A stretch of 64,000 nucleotides of DNA from Pictodentalium vernedei. Lineage: Eukaryota > Mollusca > Scaphopoda > Dentaliida > Dentaliidae. The position numbers were made by a program, and so were the translations under genes. How positions within the stretch are numbered: position 1 is the stretch's first letter; each line of letters begins with the position of its first letter. This document shows positions 1 to 10,011 of the stretch, in pieces. The stretch spans positions 23,083,533 to 23,147,532 of the forward strand of contig CM062289.1 in the NCBI GenBank assembly GCA_031216915.1, given 5' to 3'. Below the pieces are notes generated by a model that ran no database searches, had not been told where the DNA came from, and saw only the letters and a program-made list of their open reading frames with translations.

Positions 1-491
1 CACAATACAAGATGGGCGTTTTTTTATGAATCTGAGGCGCTCAGTACTGAACAACGATAATGACTGACGGTTATTGGCAACAATAGTTTCAAGAACATCA
101 GCCCGACCACTGAAATTCAGCTGGTACCACACACTTAGGTGCAAGCTTGCGTTGTATTGTAATGATGACTTGTCAGGTGAGAATATATGAGCAACATTTG
201 TAATAACACTTATCTGGGGTTTAGCGTCATAAGAGACCTGCCAGTGCTTTCCGATTACTTGATTGTTGTCAAAGAATGTGACAATGTCTGTACCCAACGG
301 GCATTTCGTAGCGTCTTTGGCACTGCACTGGATCCATTTCAAGATGGTGTAGGGCAAACTCCACTATTCAGATTACAAATAGTTTTTGATGAAGTTATGA
401 AGGGTTTCCGTCAGGGGAAAATTTGTGGGTCCGGTAGTTTAAAGAAAGTGAAACTCAGACGCCGAATGCATCTGACGCACGTGCGTATAGA

Positions 492-517
492 GGGGGGGGG
501 GGGGGGGGGGGGGGGGG
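492..517. repeat. 26-base poly-G tract
   Basis: An uninterrupted run of 26 G on the plus strand, which could form a G-quadruplex. It is one of many such runs in the window. Confidence 0.95.
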
Positions 518-840
518 TCTTTTGATTTTTAGGTGCTCTCAGGTGGCATTCTGGTCGCTAAAATGCTGAATAATTGATGTGGAAAATGTTTTTTTCCTCC
601 TACAATTCTCTAAATTGTCACGGGTCACACAATACTACATCTGGTCGGAGGTTTCATAAAAATACAAACCCAAAACAACACAAAATCCACGAATCCTAAC
701 AGTGACTGAGCTTTGTTTACAACCGCTTGCGGTAATATTCGAAAAGAACCATATGTGGACGTGTGACATCATGCACGTGCAATTACCGTACTGACTCGTG
801 TAGAAGTCCAGGGGGGTGCTTGCAGTGGATAAATTGCAAT

Positions 841-850
841 GTGTGTGTGT

Positions 851-881
<31 letters not shown>

Positions 882-886
882 GGGGG
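841..886. repeat. (GT)12 microsatellite running into 22 G
   Basis: A dinucleotide GT array passes directly into a 22-base G run. The same compound structure, (GT)n followed by G24, recurs near 50,536-50,572. Confidence 0.95.
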
Positions 887-1284
887 ATATCTGAATCACA
901 TTCGGCCACGAGTTGTTCTTGCAAAATATTATTTTATTATCAGTTCTGGTACAAATGCGGTTGCAGACTTCCAGGAACCAGTGGTGCCTGCTGTCAACTC
1001 TATGAGTTGATTACATGCATTTCGTGTTCTATACGTCCCAACCTTTATTTTGATGTATAATTTGTGTATATTTATTTTTCGAAATGTCCGTCCCAGTTAG
1101 TTCTTAAACCGTGTCACCTATATTCGATGATTGTTCTTCGTCCTCAGCGGACAGCAACAAAAATCTGAAAAAGTGCTTGATTTTTATAACTCGATTGGGA
1201 TGTTATCGCCCGATTCTGGGGTTTCCCCCGACCTGGTTATACACCGAATGACTGTAATTTGAAGTTTGATTTTTCGGCCAAATT

Positions 1285-1303
1285 GGGGGGGGGGGGGGGG
1301 GGG
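1285..1303. repeat. 19-base poly-G tract
   Basis: An uninterrupted G run within the presumed MCM6 intron. Confidence 0.95.
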
Positions 1304-1523
1304 ATGGGGGTGCGAGGCCAGGGAAAAGTGGAAGGGGGCCTGTGGCGCCGCCACTGTCTCAAACTGATTTCCACAAAATAAAGCTTCTTTCATAAAATGA
1401 ACTTTCTCAAGTCACCACATTCATTGCACTGCAGTGGCTGACTGTACCAATGATAGAAAGCGATTTCAAATACCCGATTGTAAGCGATTTCAAATACCCC
1501 ACAAGTTTCACAATATTTGTTAC

Positions 1524-1632
1524 CCCCAGACGTGACATACTCTTCAAGAAAGTCTTGAAACAGCTTTTGACATCTTTCTCCAACTTGATCTTTGACTTGA
1601 TTGGTGCTAACAGTTTGCTCTGCAACATCCAT
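1524..1632 (-). CDS. MCM6: MCM6 first coding exon (DNA replication licensing helicase subunit), partial gene
   Basis: The minus strand encodes MDVAEQTVSTNQ followed by VKDQVGERCQKLFQDFLEEY. This matches the start of animal MCM6 proteins, whose family signature at this position is an MDVA-type start, then VKDEVGE-like, then QKLFQDFLEEF. MCM6 is one of six subunits of the nuclear MCM2-7 ring that unwinds DNA at replication forks. I chose the ATG at 1632-1630 because family proteins begin here; the longer open frame upstream has no family resemblance. After codon 36 (ending SG) the sequence reads G|GTAACA, a good splice donor, and similarity stops exactly there, so the coding exon ends at 1524. 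The downstream open frame (CETCGVFE...) is intron read-through. The rest of the gene should lie beyond the left edge. The family call is from memory of the N-terminus only. Confidence 0.82.
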
Positions 1633-1713
1633 CCTCCTGATTGCTTCAGCACCAACTAACGAAATCCAGGTGAAAGCATAAAAATGTAAACAACTCTCCA
1701 CACAAAGCTATAA

Positions 1714-1752
1714 TTCCCGCCAAACAAAACCACGTGGGTTTTTCCCGCGTTT
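1714..1752 (-). promoter_or_regulatory. Two E2F-like sites and an E-box upstream of MCM6
   Basis: Read on the minus strand, 1724-1714 is TTTGGCGGGAA, a textbook E2F site, and 1752-1741 is AAACGCGGGAAA, a second E2F-type site. CACGTG (an E-box) lies between them at 1731-1736. They sit about 80-120 bases before the MCM6 ATG. MCM genes are classic E2F targets at the G1/S transition in animals, so this supports both the exon call and its orientation. No TATA box is obvious. Confidence 0.7.
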
Positions 1753-1930
1753 AATTCTGTTACCTCCCTTTCAATCTGTTTCTGCGTCTCAATTGCAATA
1801 CAGACCAACGCGATTCGACCCCAGTACTATTTTCAGTTCTCATCGGCCTCATGTTTGGGGTCGATAAGTTGATAACTCCAACTTTCGGACTCGAATAGCG
1901 ACAAACAAATTTTTATTTATTCCTTTTCTA
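1750..1930. repeat. Dispersed repeat shared with 23.56-23.74 kb and 56.26-56.48 kb
   Basis: The block starts at TTTAATTCTGTTACCTCCCT and includes GACCAACGCGATTCGA and CTATTTTCAGTTCT. The same words occur in the same order in the other two places. It is a low-copy dispersed element of unknown class lying next to the MCM6 promoter. Confidence 0.7.
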
Positions 1931-2009
1931 TTTCTAATATTCATTTATTATTTTTAGCTGTATGTAAATTTTTCCGGCCCGCCGAAGCTCCATGTTGGGC
2001 AAATAAGAG

Positions 2010-3128
2010 GGTTAGGGGACATAGCATCCCAAAACCAATTCGTCCCGGGTCGATTCGCCCGGGACGTTTCGTCCCAAAATTACAACCGGGACAATTCGTC
2101 CCAAATAAATTTTATCAGGACGATTCGTCCAAAAATATATTTTCATGGTATCGGAGCAAAAATATGTACTTTGGTTTATAGTTACATAGTTTTTTACTCA
2201 TAATTTTTTAATCAACTATTTTTTAGTTTCTTAGTAACTGCTCGATAATGAACATGTACAAGTCATTTTGTGTAATATTTTTCTACTTGTGTTAAGTGTT
2301 GTTTTTTAATCATTAGTTGAGCTGAATTACCTGTCTGAAGGTAGAGTGATCTCTAAAAAGTTGATGTTGTTGACAACAATATCGCCAGACAAGACCCGAG
2401 AATATCTATTCACTTTGTTTTTTGTTTGGGAGACCAAAGACTTCACGGGAGTGGGGGTGGGATGGGGATACTAGTACACACTCACTCCACCAATTTAAAA
2501 CTTTTAATAACTTATATTTGGGAGCGTGGTGGCTCAGTAGGTAGAGATGCAGGTTGCAAGTCAAGTGGTCCTCAGTTCGAATCCCATCTGTGAAACCCTC
2601 TTTGCGTTCGTGGGCAGAGCACTTAATCCCAGCTGCCCACGTGAGGTGCACTTGTCTTCAACCAATGCCAAACCTGCTTGTGTGAAGTTACATGTAAATA
2701 GACCGACCGAAAATTAAGCCCCCACCCCCCATAGGAAATCCTAGCTGCGCTCATGATTCAAGCTAACTTTACACTTCAACATTAATTTATTCATTCATAA
2801 TTTTGTGCTAAATGCCCGATAATTCAGCGATTTACACTTTATATAAATGTTAGACCTCCTGTATGAACGCCGGGATAGTTTGGTGTTTCTTAATTGTTAA
2901 GATATGCTGGATCTGAATTATTTTTTCACACTTAGCGATATTTTTTCCACTTGACTGACCCTCCTAAATTGTCGATTTTCGCGCTAATTCATTTTGAAAA
3001 ATAATCACACTTGTATAATCATTTATCCCCTACAGTACTTTTGGAGACGAATCGTCCCAGTTTGACAAAGTATGTTGGACGAATCGACCCGGGACGAACT
3101 GGTTTTTGGGACGAAACGTCCCGGGGCC
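2010..3128. mobile_element. Non-autonomous DNA transposon, 8-bp target duplication AATAAGAG
   Basis: The 8-mer AATAAGAG occurs at 2002-2009 and again at 3129-3136. Between them the ends are inverted repeats of about 45-50 bp: the left end contains CCCAAAACCAATTCGTCCCG and the right end, reverse-complemented, contains CCCAAAAACCAGTTCGTCCC. Subterminal GGGACGAATCG-type motifs recur on both sides. No transposase is present. An 8-bp duplication fits hAT or Merlin-like elements, but I cannot assign the superfamily. A SINE is nested inside. Confidence 0.8.
2518..2715 (+). mobile_element. tRNA-headed SINE, nested
   Basis: The head reads TGGCTCAGTAGGTAGA (A box) and AGTTCGAATCCC (B box) with tRNA-like spacing, so it is derived from a tRNA gene. 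The body has the GTCTTCAACCAAT...CCTGCTTGTGT words shared by the other SINEs here. The usual CTCCGGGTACTCCGG core and (AATA)n tail are missing, so the copy is 3'-truncated. Confidence 0.75.
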
Positions 3129-3384
3129 AATAAGAGTAGCGTGTTTCGCAATAGGACCGATAGCTCACCAAACGTTGCGTTCACTTGAACCAGAGTATGA
3201 ATAATTACCATAAAACAACCCGAGATCTACCCCAAATCACAAAAAGCGACTTGGCGAAGCCCCCGTCTTGGGCTTATAAGAGAAGAACGTACATGTAGTG
3301 CTATCGGACGGACAGATCACCAAACTTTGTGTTTGAACTGCAGTACTTTTGCTGGTTCGGATACTAGGTGTCCAGTATTGTCGG

Positions 3385-3600
3385 ACCTCGGTAATTTCGT
3401 CCCAAAGTAACTTCGACCCAAATCGGTAATTTCCGACGACTCAAAAATGTAAAAACTATTTTCCCGGACTCAGAAGGTCTTCCGCTTCCCGCATTGTCGA
3501 TCGGTAATTTCGACCCAAAGTAATTTCGGCTCCAGGACGTTTCGGCCCTGGGACGTTTCAACCGGGACGTTTCGGCCGGGACGTTTCGGACCCATAAGAG
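3385..3600. repeat. Array of GGGACGTTTCGG / TAATTTCGACCCAAAG motifs
   Basis: Two short word families are repeated in a loose array: GGTAATTTCGACCCAAAGTA and GGGACGTTTCGGCC. Related arrays occur near 9.17, 13.6 and 45.5 kb and in the ends of the 2010-3128 transposon. Apart from this, 3137-3887 holds nothing recognisable. Confidence 0.7.
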
Positions 3601-3887
3601 GCCGATTCGTCTCACTTCAGTGAAAATCGTTTTTTTCTGTGTTATTTATGTTTAGAAAATGTCTTTATATTTAATTAATCTGGTGAATTTAGATATGAAA
3701 TACTAAATTATACCTTTGTGAAAAGTATTTTCCCTAATCTGTGTTTTATTTCTATGAATAAATTTTGGTTGACTTACCGAGTAGTAGGAATGATAACTCC
3801 ACAGATAAATCTATTTTATAACAGAATAACGAGAATGATAAATCTATCTATAATTGTGCTCCTCATTACACAGGAATATCGTCATAA

Positions 3888-3956
3888 CTGTATGTGCAGT
3901 CACTCTCAAAATCGTTAACTATGAATTCGACCAGTAACCAGTTAGAAGGTTGGCAC
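3888..3956 (+). pseudogene. MULE/FLYWCH-like transposase fragment, 5' part, split by a Gypsy element
   Basis: An open segment ends in MNSTSNQLEGWH. In animal proteins with a MULE transposase-like domain this region reads roughly R-T-N-N-x-x-E-G-W-H and marks the C-terminal half. The segment breaks at the retrotransposon's GCAC duplication and resumes in the same frame at 8506 with HRMNAKG. The upstream limit is a stop at 3885-3887; an intron boundary may lie between. It could be a domesticated gene exon or just an old DNA transposon. Confidence 0.5.
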
Positions 3957-4176
3957 TGTTATGTACTAACATTGACTTGAGTTTTAGAGTTGTTCCCCTT
4001 CGTCTGCAGGACGTTTTTGTTTTTGTGCTAAACGACATGCGCAAGGCAAGCTGTGCTTTGGTGTGAAGTAAACACTGAACATTTTGTTTGTTTGTAAACA
4101 CTGACTACAGAAATAAAGCTGTTTAATCCTTCACAATCTGCATCCATTGTTTATCACCCGATTCGATATACAACAT
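3957..4176 (+). repeat. Gypsy 5' LTR
   Basis: It matches 8278-8501 over its whole length with scattered differences, for example in the first 30 bases and around 4025-4060. AATAAAG at about 4113 is a likely polyadenylation signal. Confidence 0.9.
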
Positions 4177-4212
4177 ATTTGGCGACGTGGATCAGATGCA
4201 ACCTCACAAACA

Positions 4213-4990
4213 ATGGCAACGTTTGGACAAGCCACCATATTCGATGACGAAACGGATAATTGGATTCTTTATGTCGAAAGGCTAAAATTTTATTTCGAGG
4301 CAAATGACATCACAGCTGAGAACAAATAAAACGTTAAGCCAAATAGGCCCCAAAATGTATACACTGATCAGGTCTTTGATCACGCCAGACAAACCTGAGA
4401 ACAAAACATTTGATCAAATGGTAGACATGGTAACAAAGCACACAAACCCCAAACCGTCAGAAAGATTTAAATTTCACTCGAGGTTCCGAGATCAAAACGA
4501 GACAATATCCAGTTACACCGCAGCCTTGAAAATGTTAACAGAATTCTGTAACTATGGATCCAGTTTGGACAAGATGTTACGTGACCAATTTGTTCTAGGA
4601 ATAAATAATCAAACGATACAACGTAAACTCTTTGAACAGCCCAGTGAAGCCACTTTTCAAACGATGTATGACCTAGCATTATCCATGGAAACAGCCACAC
4701 ACGACGTTTCTGACATTTCGAATTTAAAACTGAACTCGAAAAATTACAGCAACCCATTCTCAAACGAAGCTGATATGAATCAAAATGATTCCTAGGACTC
4801 CATAAAAAACTTTATTCATGGAGACCAAAGATCAACAAGGAAAACTAGCAAATGTTATCGTTGTGGAGGTACTCATGACTCGGACACTTGCAAATTCAAG
4901 AATGCTGAATGCCATTACTGCCACAAACTGGGACACATCTCTTCGGCATGCAAAAAGAAACAACGCGATTCAAAGGGAATTAGCACAAAG
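4213..4990 (+). pseudogene. Gypsy gag with two zinc knuckles, frameshifted
   Basis: Gag packages the element RNA into particles. The first frame starts MATFGQATIF and is interrupted near 4310-4330. The capsid-like region continues in another frame (TLIRSLITPDKPENKTFDQM) to a stop at about 4795. Two CCHC knuckles follow at about 4854-4953: C-x2-C-x3-H-x4-C, one residue short of the usual spacing, and C-x2-C-x4-H-x4-C. At least two frame changes are needed to read it, so it is dead. Confidence 0.8.
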
Positions 4991-5119
4991 CAAACACGAC
5001 AGAACATCAAAACAATCCATGACACTGAACAGAAAGAATCTGACTTCAAGTTCATCAATGATGAAATATTTAATATCCAAACCAATTGTTTTCCTCCATA
5101 TACTGTTGAATTAACAATT

Positions 5120-7812
5120 AATGATACTAAGACCGAAATGGAAGTCGACACTGGTGCTGGTATTTCCATTGTCGACAAACATGTATTTGAAACTTTCAAA
5201 ATAATCTCCCCCATTCCACCCCCAAATCATATTTTAACCTCGTATTCTGGCGATAAAATCCCAGTAAAGGGAGAAACTTCAGTGAAACTAGATTACCAAA
5301 ACTGTGTTTACCACCTCCCTTCAACAATATTGTCGAAAATGGAAAATCCATACTTGGCCGAAATTGGCTAGAGAGAATACCACTAAATGGCCTCAAGGAG
5401 TTTCGCACCAGAGTCAATGCTGTTCGCTCTGAAAGAGACCGTAGCATCTTGAACGAAGTTTCTTCTCTGTTTGGTGAAGGCCAGGACACACTTAAAAAAT
5501 TTGAAGCCAAAATTTATTTTAGACTTGATACTAAGCCCAAGTATTTCAAACCAAGACGCATTTCTTACGCCCCACGTGAACGCGTAGATGAGGAAATTGA
5601 CCGATTGCTTCGTGAAGGCACAATTAAACAAGTACAGTTCAGTGACCGGGCAGCTCCTGTAGTACCCATAGTTAAGCCAAATGGTAGCATACGCCTATTA
5701 GGTGATTAAAGGTCACAATTAGTGGTGCCTATGAACTTGATAGACATCCTTTAGCCAGCATCGATGACCTTCTAGCTTCGGTAGCAAATTCTAAAGTTTT
5801 CAGTAAACTTGATTTCACAAATGCTTATTCACAAGTAATGCTTGAGAAAAATGCGAGACCTTTCACAACGATTAATGCACATCGTGGTTTATTCCAGTAT
5901 GCAAGGGTCGCTTATGGAATCAAATCAGCAGCACCATTTTTCAGAGAGCAATAGAATCAGTCTTGGGAAACCTGTCAGGAGTGGCAGTTTCCCAGGATGA
6001 TATATTGATCTCTGGAAAAGCCAACACTGATCATGACAAAAAGTTACGTGAGGTCTTAACGAGGCTCTCAAATGCTGGTCTACGCTTGATCAGAAATAAA
6101 TGCTCTCTCTATCTACATGAAGTTAAATATCTTGGTTTCAAGATTTCAGCAGAAGGCGTACAATCTCTAGAAGAAAAGGTCAAGGCAATATCAGAAGCAT
6201 ATGAGCCCCACAATGTCTCTGAACTTAAATCATTTTTAGGATTAGTCTCCCACTATAGGAAATTTTTACCCAACCTATCTCACACTTCAGCACCACTTCA
6301 CAATTTGTTCAGAAAACAACACAGAAAGGCAGGCTTTCATTTCTGTTAAAACTTCCTAAAATAAGACATTCCCCTCTCACACTTCGACCCCAAAAAGAAA
6401 TTGGTTTTATCTTGTGATGCCTCCTCATATGACGTTGCAGCGATTTTGTCACATGAACTACATGATGGCAGTGAGAAAACGATCGCCTACGCTTCCAGAA
6501 CTCTTTCTCCAGCCGAGAGAAACTACTCCCAGCTGGACAAAGAAGCTCTGGCCGTGATCTTTGGTGAAAAGAAATTTCATCAATACCTCTTCGCTAGACA
6601 CTTCAACAACCACTCGGACCATAGACCTTTACTAACACTCTTTCACGAACATAAATGCATCCCCGAGAAGGCTTCTCCTCTTGTCCAAAGGTGGGCAATC
6701 ACCCTTTCCGCATACGACTACACTTTCTCCTTTCGCTCAGGCAAAGGCAACGCTGACGCTTTGAGCAGACTTCCTTTGGGTAACACTCCCAATGTCACAG
6801 AGAATGCCACGGACGTGATTCAGTTACTAGAAACAATCAACAACACACCCATTAGTGTCAAACAGTTGAAAATATGGACCAGACAGGACAAACATCTATC
6901 GAAAGTGTACAACTTTGTTTTACACGGTTGGCCACCCAAAGTTGACCCAGATTTACAACCCTGCTTCTCCCGTAAGAATGAACTTAGTATTGAGGATAGG
7001 TGCAATCTTTGGGGGTGTAGGGTGGTTGTACCTCAGCGCGGTCGCAACCAATTACTCAATCTACTACACGACAATCATCCAGGAATGTGTGCCATGAAAG
7101 CCATGGCACGTAGCTACCTTTGGTGGCCCAAACTGGACGATTATATTGAAAACCATTCTAAAACATGTTTGACATGTCAAACCAACATGAAAAGACCCAC
7201 CAAAGCACCCCTCCTCCCATGGGAATATCCCAACAAACCTTGGTCCCACCTCCACATGGATTACGCAGGCCCATTCTTTGGCAAAATGTTTCTTGTAGTA
7301 GTAGACTCCCACTCCAAATGGTTGGAAATAGGTGTAGGCACTTCCACCTCAGAAACAACTATAGAACATTTGCGACGTATTTTCGCAGCACATGGCCTAC
7401 CTGACACTATAGTAAGAGACAATGCTGCCAACTTCACAAGTCAAGAATTCACAACTTTTCTTTCAAAAAATGGCATTAAGCTGATTCACTCAGCATCATT
7501 CCATCCATCTTCAAATGGCCTGGCGGAACGGGCAGTTCAAACGTTTAAACTGCCATGCTAAAGTCATCCACTGGCAGCGTGAATACGAGAGTCGCCCGTT
7601 TTCTGTTCCGATACAGATGTACCCCTCACTCAGTGACAGGTGCATCCCCATCGGAACTGCTGATGGGAAGGAAACTGAAAAATCACCTTGCTTTGATCAC
7701 ACCCGACCTGTCTAAAAGGGTCATAAACAGACAATTGACAATGAAAGCAACACGCGACCAGCATTCAGGGCACAGAGAACAGGTGATAATATTTATGCAT
7801 ATAATCACCTGA
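5120..7812 (+). pseudogene. Gypsy pol remnant: protease, RT, RNase H, integrase
   Basis: The protease active site is seen as DTGAG near 5150. RT fragments run 5449-6349 in several frames; the catalytic YxDD box reads SQDD, so its tyrosine is lost, and a block between 5709 and 5963 is out of frame. RNase H starts near 6401 with CDAS and continues through SPAERNYSQLDKEALAV. Integrase follows: an HHCC zinc region (H-x-H-P-G type and C-L-T-C near 7075-7185), DYAGPF with the first catalytic D at about 7262, RDN at about 7418, and AERAVQTF carrying the catalytic E at about 7526. A frameshift at about 7555 breaks the C-terminal part. These enzymes copy the RNA and insert the cDNA; this copy cannot. 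Confidence 0.9.
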
Positions 7813-8277
7813 GCAAACCTAGGTGGGTACCAGCTACCATCTTGAGTAGAACAGGACCACTATGATATGAGGTGATACTCCAGGGTGGTCGCATTTTCAA
7901 ACGACATATTGATGATTTGAGGTACTCTATCCCCAATCAACAAACTGTACAGTTTGACCACAAACTCACAGGCACAAAGTCCTGGCCAGCAACCTTTGGT
8001 CACCACCCTCCGGGAACGAAGAGTGGTGATCAACAGTTGTCTGACACAGTCACTTCAGAAATGGAAAATCAAAAGAACAATGGCACACTATTTTCAGATC
8101 AACCCACTGACCCCACCTTCGATGCCTCCCTACCTGACACCAACCACAGCCCACAGAAACTTCAAGATCTCAGCGCTCAATAAAGCCTCCTGATCGTTAC
8201 ATCAAGTCATGCTATTTGTGTTGACCACATATTATTGTTTGTTTATTCTATCTGTGCCCAGCTCAAATGAGAGGGTG

Positions 8278-8501
8278 TGTTATGTATTGACATTGACTTG
8301 AGTTTTAGAGTTGTTCCCCTTCGTCTGCAGGACGTTTTTGTTTTTGTGCTAAGCGACATACGCAAAGCAAGCTGCGCATTGGTGTGAAGTAAACACCGAA
8401 TACTTTGTTTGTTTGTGAGCACGGACAAATTACAGAAATGAAGCTGTTTAATCCTTCACAATCTGCATCCATTGTTTATCACCCGATTTGATATACAACA
8501 T
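8278..8501 (+). repeat. Gypsy 3' LTR
   Basis: The partner of 3957-4176. It is followed by GCAC, then by the resumed MULE-like reading frame. Confidence 0.9.
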
Positions 8502-8505
8502 GCAC

Positions 8506-8736
8506 CACCGAATGAATGCCAAGGGCACTAAGATGAGTTTCTACAAGCTATTGGCAGCGCTATTTAAAGAAACAGGTCATTTTCAAATGCAAATTGCAGC
8601 CCGAGATTTGGAAATAGAGCTGAAGAAGGAATATATAGCAATAGTCAAGGATGTTGACGGATTGTGGAGAAAGTATAGAAATGGTGAAATCAAAACCCGG
8701 CACAGAATACCCGCTTTCAGTAAATTCCGCATATAA
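8506..8736 (+). pseudogene. MULE/FLYWCH-like fragment, 3' part
   Basis: Directly after the GCAC duplication the frame reads HRMNAKGTKMSFYKLLAALF, then a basic helical stretch (ELKKEYIAIVKDVDGLWRKY) and a stop at 8734-8736. This is the C-terminal pattern after the E-G-W-H box in MULE-domain proteins of animals: a short R-x-N segment, F-Y-x-L-L, a lysine-rich helix, then the end. With the Gypsy element removed it joins 3888-3956 without a frame change. Function unknown; broken by the insertion. Confidence 0.55.
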
Positions 8737-9165
8737 AATGGGGAAAAGACACAGCTAATAGATTTCTCGTTATAACATGAGATTCATGTAATGTATCTGT
8801 TAAATGTTTTGTTTTTTAGTTTTAATCATGATCAATGAAATTATTATATTACAATCAATCAAAATTTCTTATATCAATATAATTCGCGATTCCTGTTTTC
8901 TGATAAAAATATTGTACTTGTATTGTAATATTTATATTAATTATGACAAATGTTAATCATTATGAATAGAGTTCGTTAAAATGTTATTTCCATATTTTGA
9001 TCATGATTTGGTTGTAAATAAATGTTCTATTTGTATGTCAATCATTATGTTTTTGTTGTAAATAAATGGTATTTCCAATTGTAATAAAGTGTTGATTTAT
9101 GATTAAAATGTTTTTTGTTGTTTATCCTCCGTTAATCCTCATCCTTCCTATTCCTAACATCTCAT
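8737..9165. other. AT-rich, no gene seen
   Basis: Low-complexity AT-rich sequence with several AATAAA words (for example near 9016 and 9059). I see nothing coding here. Confidence 0.6.
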
Positions 9166-9275
9166 AACCAGAGGCCGAAACGTCCAGGCCGAAACGTTCC
9201 GAGGCCGAATCGTCTCAGGGCCGAAACGACCCGACACCGTAATTTCGACCCACATCGGTAAATTCAACCCACTAT
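9166..9275. repeat. GGCCGAAACGTCC / TAATTTCGACCC motif array
   Basis: Four or five tandem variants of GGCCGAAACG(T/A)CC are followed by TAATTTCGACCCACATCGG. It is the same word family as 3385-3600 and 13,555-13,770. Confidence 0.7.
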
Positions 9276-9448
9276 TCCCACCTATTTTGAATAAATATAA
9301 AGCTTTGTAATCTTTATTCAAGTAATGATCTTTGTTCTAATTATTTAGTCTTTGTTTTTGTCCGCATGAGAAGATAGAACCAATGTTCAATTCGTTAAAA
9401 CCGGATTCATATTCAGATTCACCGCAGTTGGTGCAATTTTCACATACT

Positions 9449-9516
9449 CGTCTCCTGAGTTCCAATGTGTTCTATGTGCCCACTGGCACATAGAACACAT
9501 TGGAACTCAGGGGACG
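9449..9516. repeat. Near-perfect 32-bp hairpin
   Basis: The arms 9449-9480 and 9485-9516 pair with a single T/C difference (a G-U pair in RNA) around a 4-base loop. The arm core is TTCCAATGTGTTCTATGTGC. A sister hairpin with the same arms lies at 58,873-58,987 and a related one at 58,733-58,800, so this is a small foldback family. Confidence 0.9.
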
Positions 9517-9712
9517 CACTGTTGAGAAAAATTGGATTTGAGCTCTGCATGGCCACCTAACTATTGGAGTGTATTTAATCAATGTGTGAGGACAAATAAT
9601 GATACGGAGGGCTGGCACAACAGATTGAACTTGAAAACGAATGCCAATTTCCACTTCTACACATTGGTGAATGTATTACACAATGAGAGCAAGCTTGTGA
9701 CATTAAATGTAA
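9517..9712 (+). pseudogene. Second MULE/FLYWCH-like fragment
   Basis: The frame reads YWSVFNQCVRTNNDTEGWHN, then RLNLKTNANFHFYTLVNVLH and ESKLV. It matches the R-T-N-N-x-x-E-G-W-H region of MULE-domain proteins and covers the same part of the protein as 3888-3956 plus 8506-8736, so it is a paralogous fragment and not the next exon. Similarity ends near 9700, where AAAT|GTAAAA could be a splice donor. There is no ATG near its start. It may be an exon or a relic. Confidence 0.5.
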
Positions 9713-10011
9713 AACTTCTTTTCTTTTTTCTTTTTTTATTTACAGTTTTCACAATAAATTACATCAGCACATATATGTGGACAAAATTACAATATGTAAA
9801 GAATAAATACAATCTTCCGATCTAAATTCAATATAGGCTTGTGTGGTTATAGAACACATTTAGATTAAACTAATTATTTTAGATATTGTTTCCCACCTCA
9901 GTTGCTTTTTGTTTGCCTTGCTGAAAGAGTAAGGGTAAGTTGATAGCTTTGTAATTCTTTACAACTTCTGTATACGCGGTATACTTGGATGGCCGGTTTT
10001 CAAGACTGCAT

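Larger units (their letters stand above)
1..1523 (-). other. Presumed intron 1 of MCM6 with poly-G tracts
   Basis: This stretch lies downstream of the splice donor of MCM6 exon 1 on the minus strand. I searched it for the next expected MCM6 block (the residues following the GEIKY region in other animals) and did not find it, so exon 2 probably lies left of the window. The notable content is three long G runs on the plus strand (C runs in the transcript) and a short direct repeat near 1461-1500. The ORFs crossing the G runs are glycine-run artefacts. Confidence 0.5.
3957..8501 (+). mobile_element. Decayed Gypsy/Metaviridae-type LTR retrotransposon
   Basis: Two direct LTRs (220 and 224 bp) begin TGTTATGT and end ATACAACAT, with the target duplication GCAC at 3953-3956 and 8502-8505. 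The domain order gag, CCHC knuckles, protease, RT, RNase H, integrase is that of Gypsy elements. Frameshifts, stops and LTR differences show that it is old and inactive. No envelope-like frame is seen. The 3' LTR is preceded by a weak purine-rich tract (AAATGAGAGGG). Confidence 0.92.

Noticed and set aside
187..525. 112-codon ORF ending in a glycine run
   Set aside because: It crosses the G26 tract, has no recognisable domain, and lies antisense in the presumed MCM6 intron.
2519..2590. tRNA gene
   Set aside because: A and B boxes are present, but the acceptor and anticodon stems do not pair and a SINE body follows, so it is a SINE head.
3957..8501. Endogenous retrovirus with envelope
   Set aside because: After integrase there is only a short broken frame before the 3' LTR; no envelope-like or membrane-spanning frame is visible.
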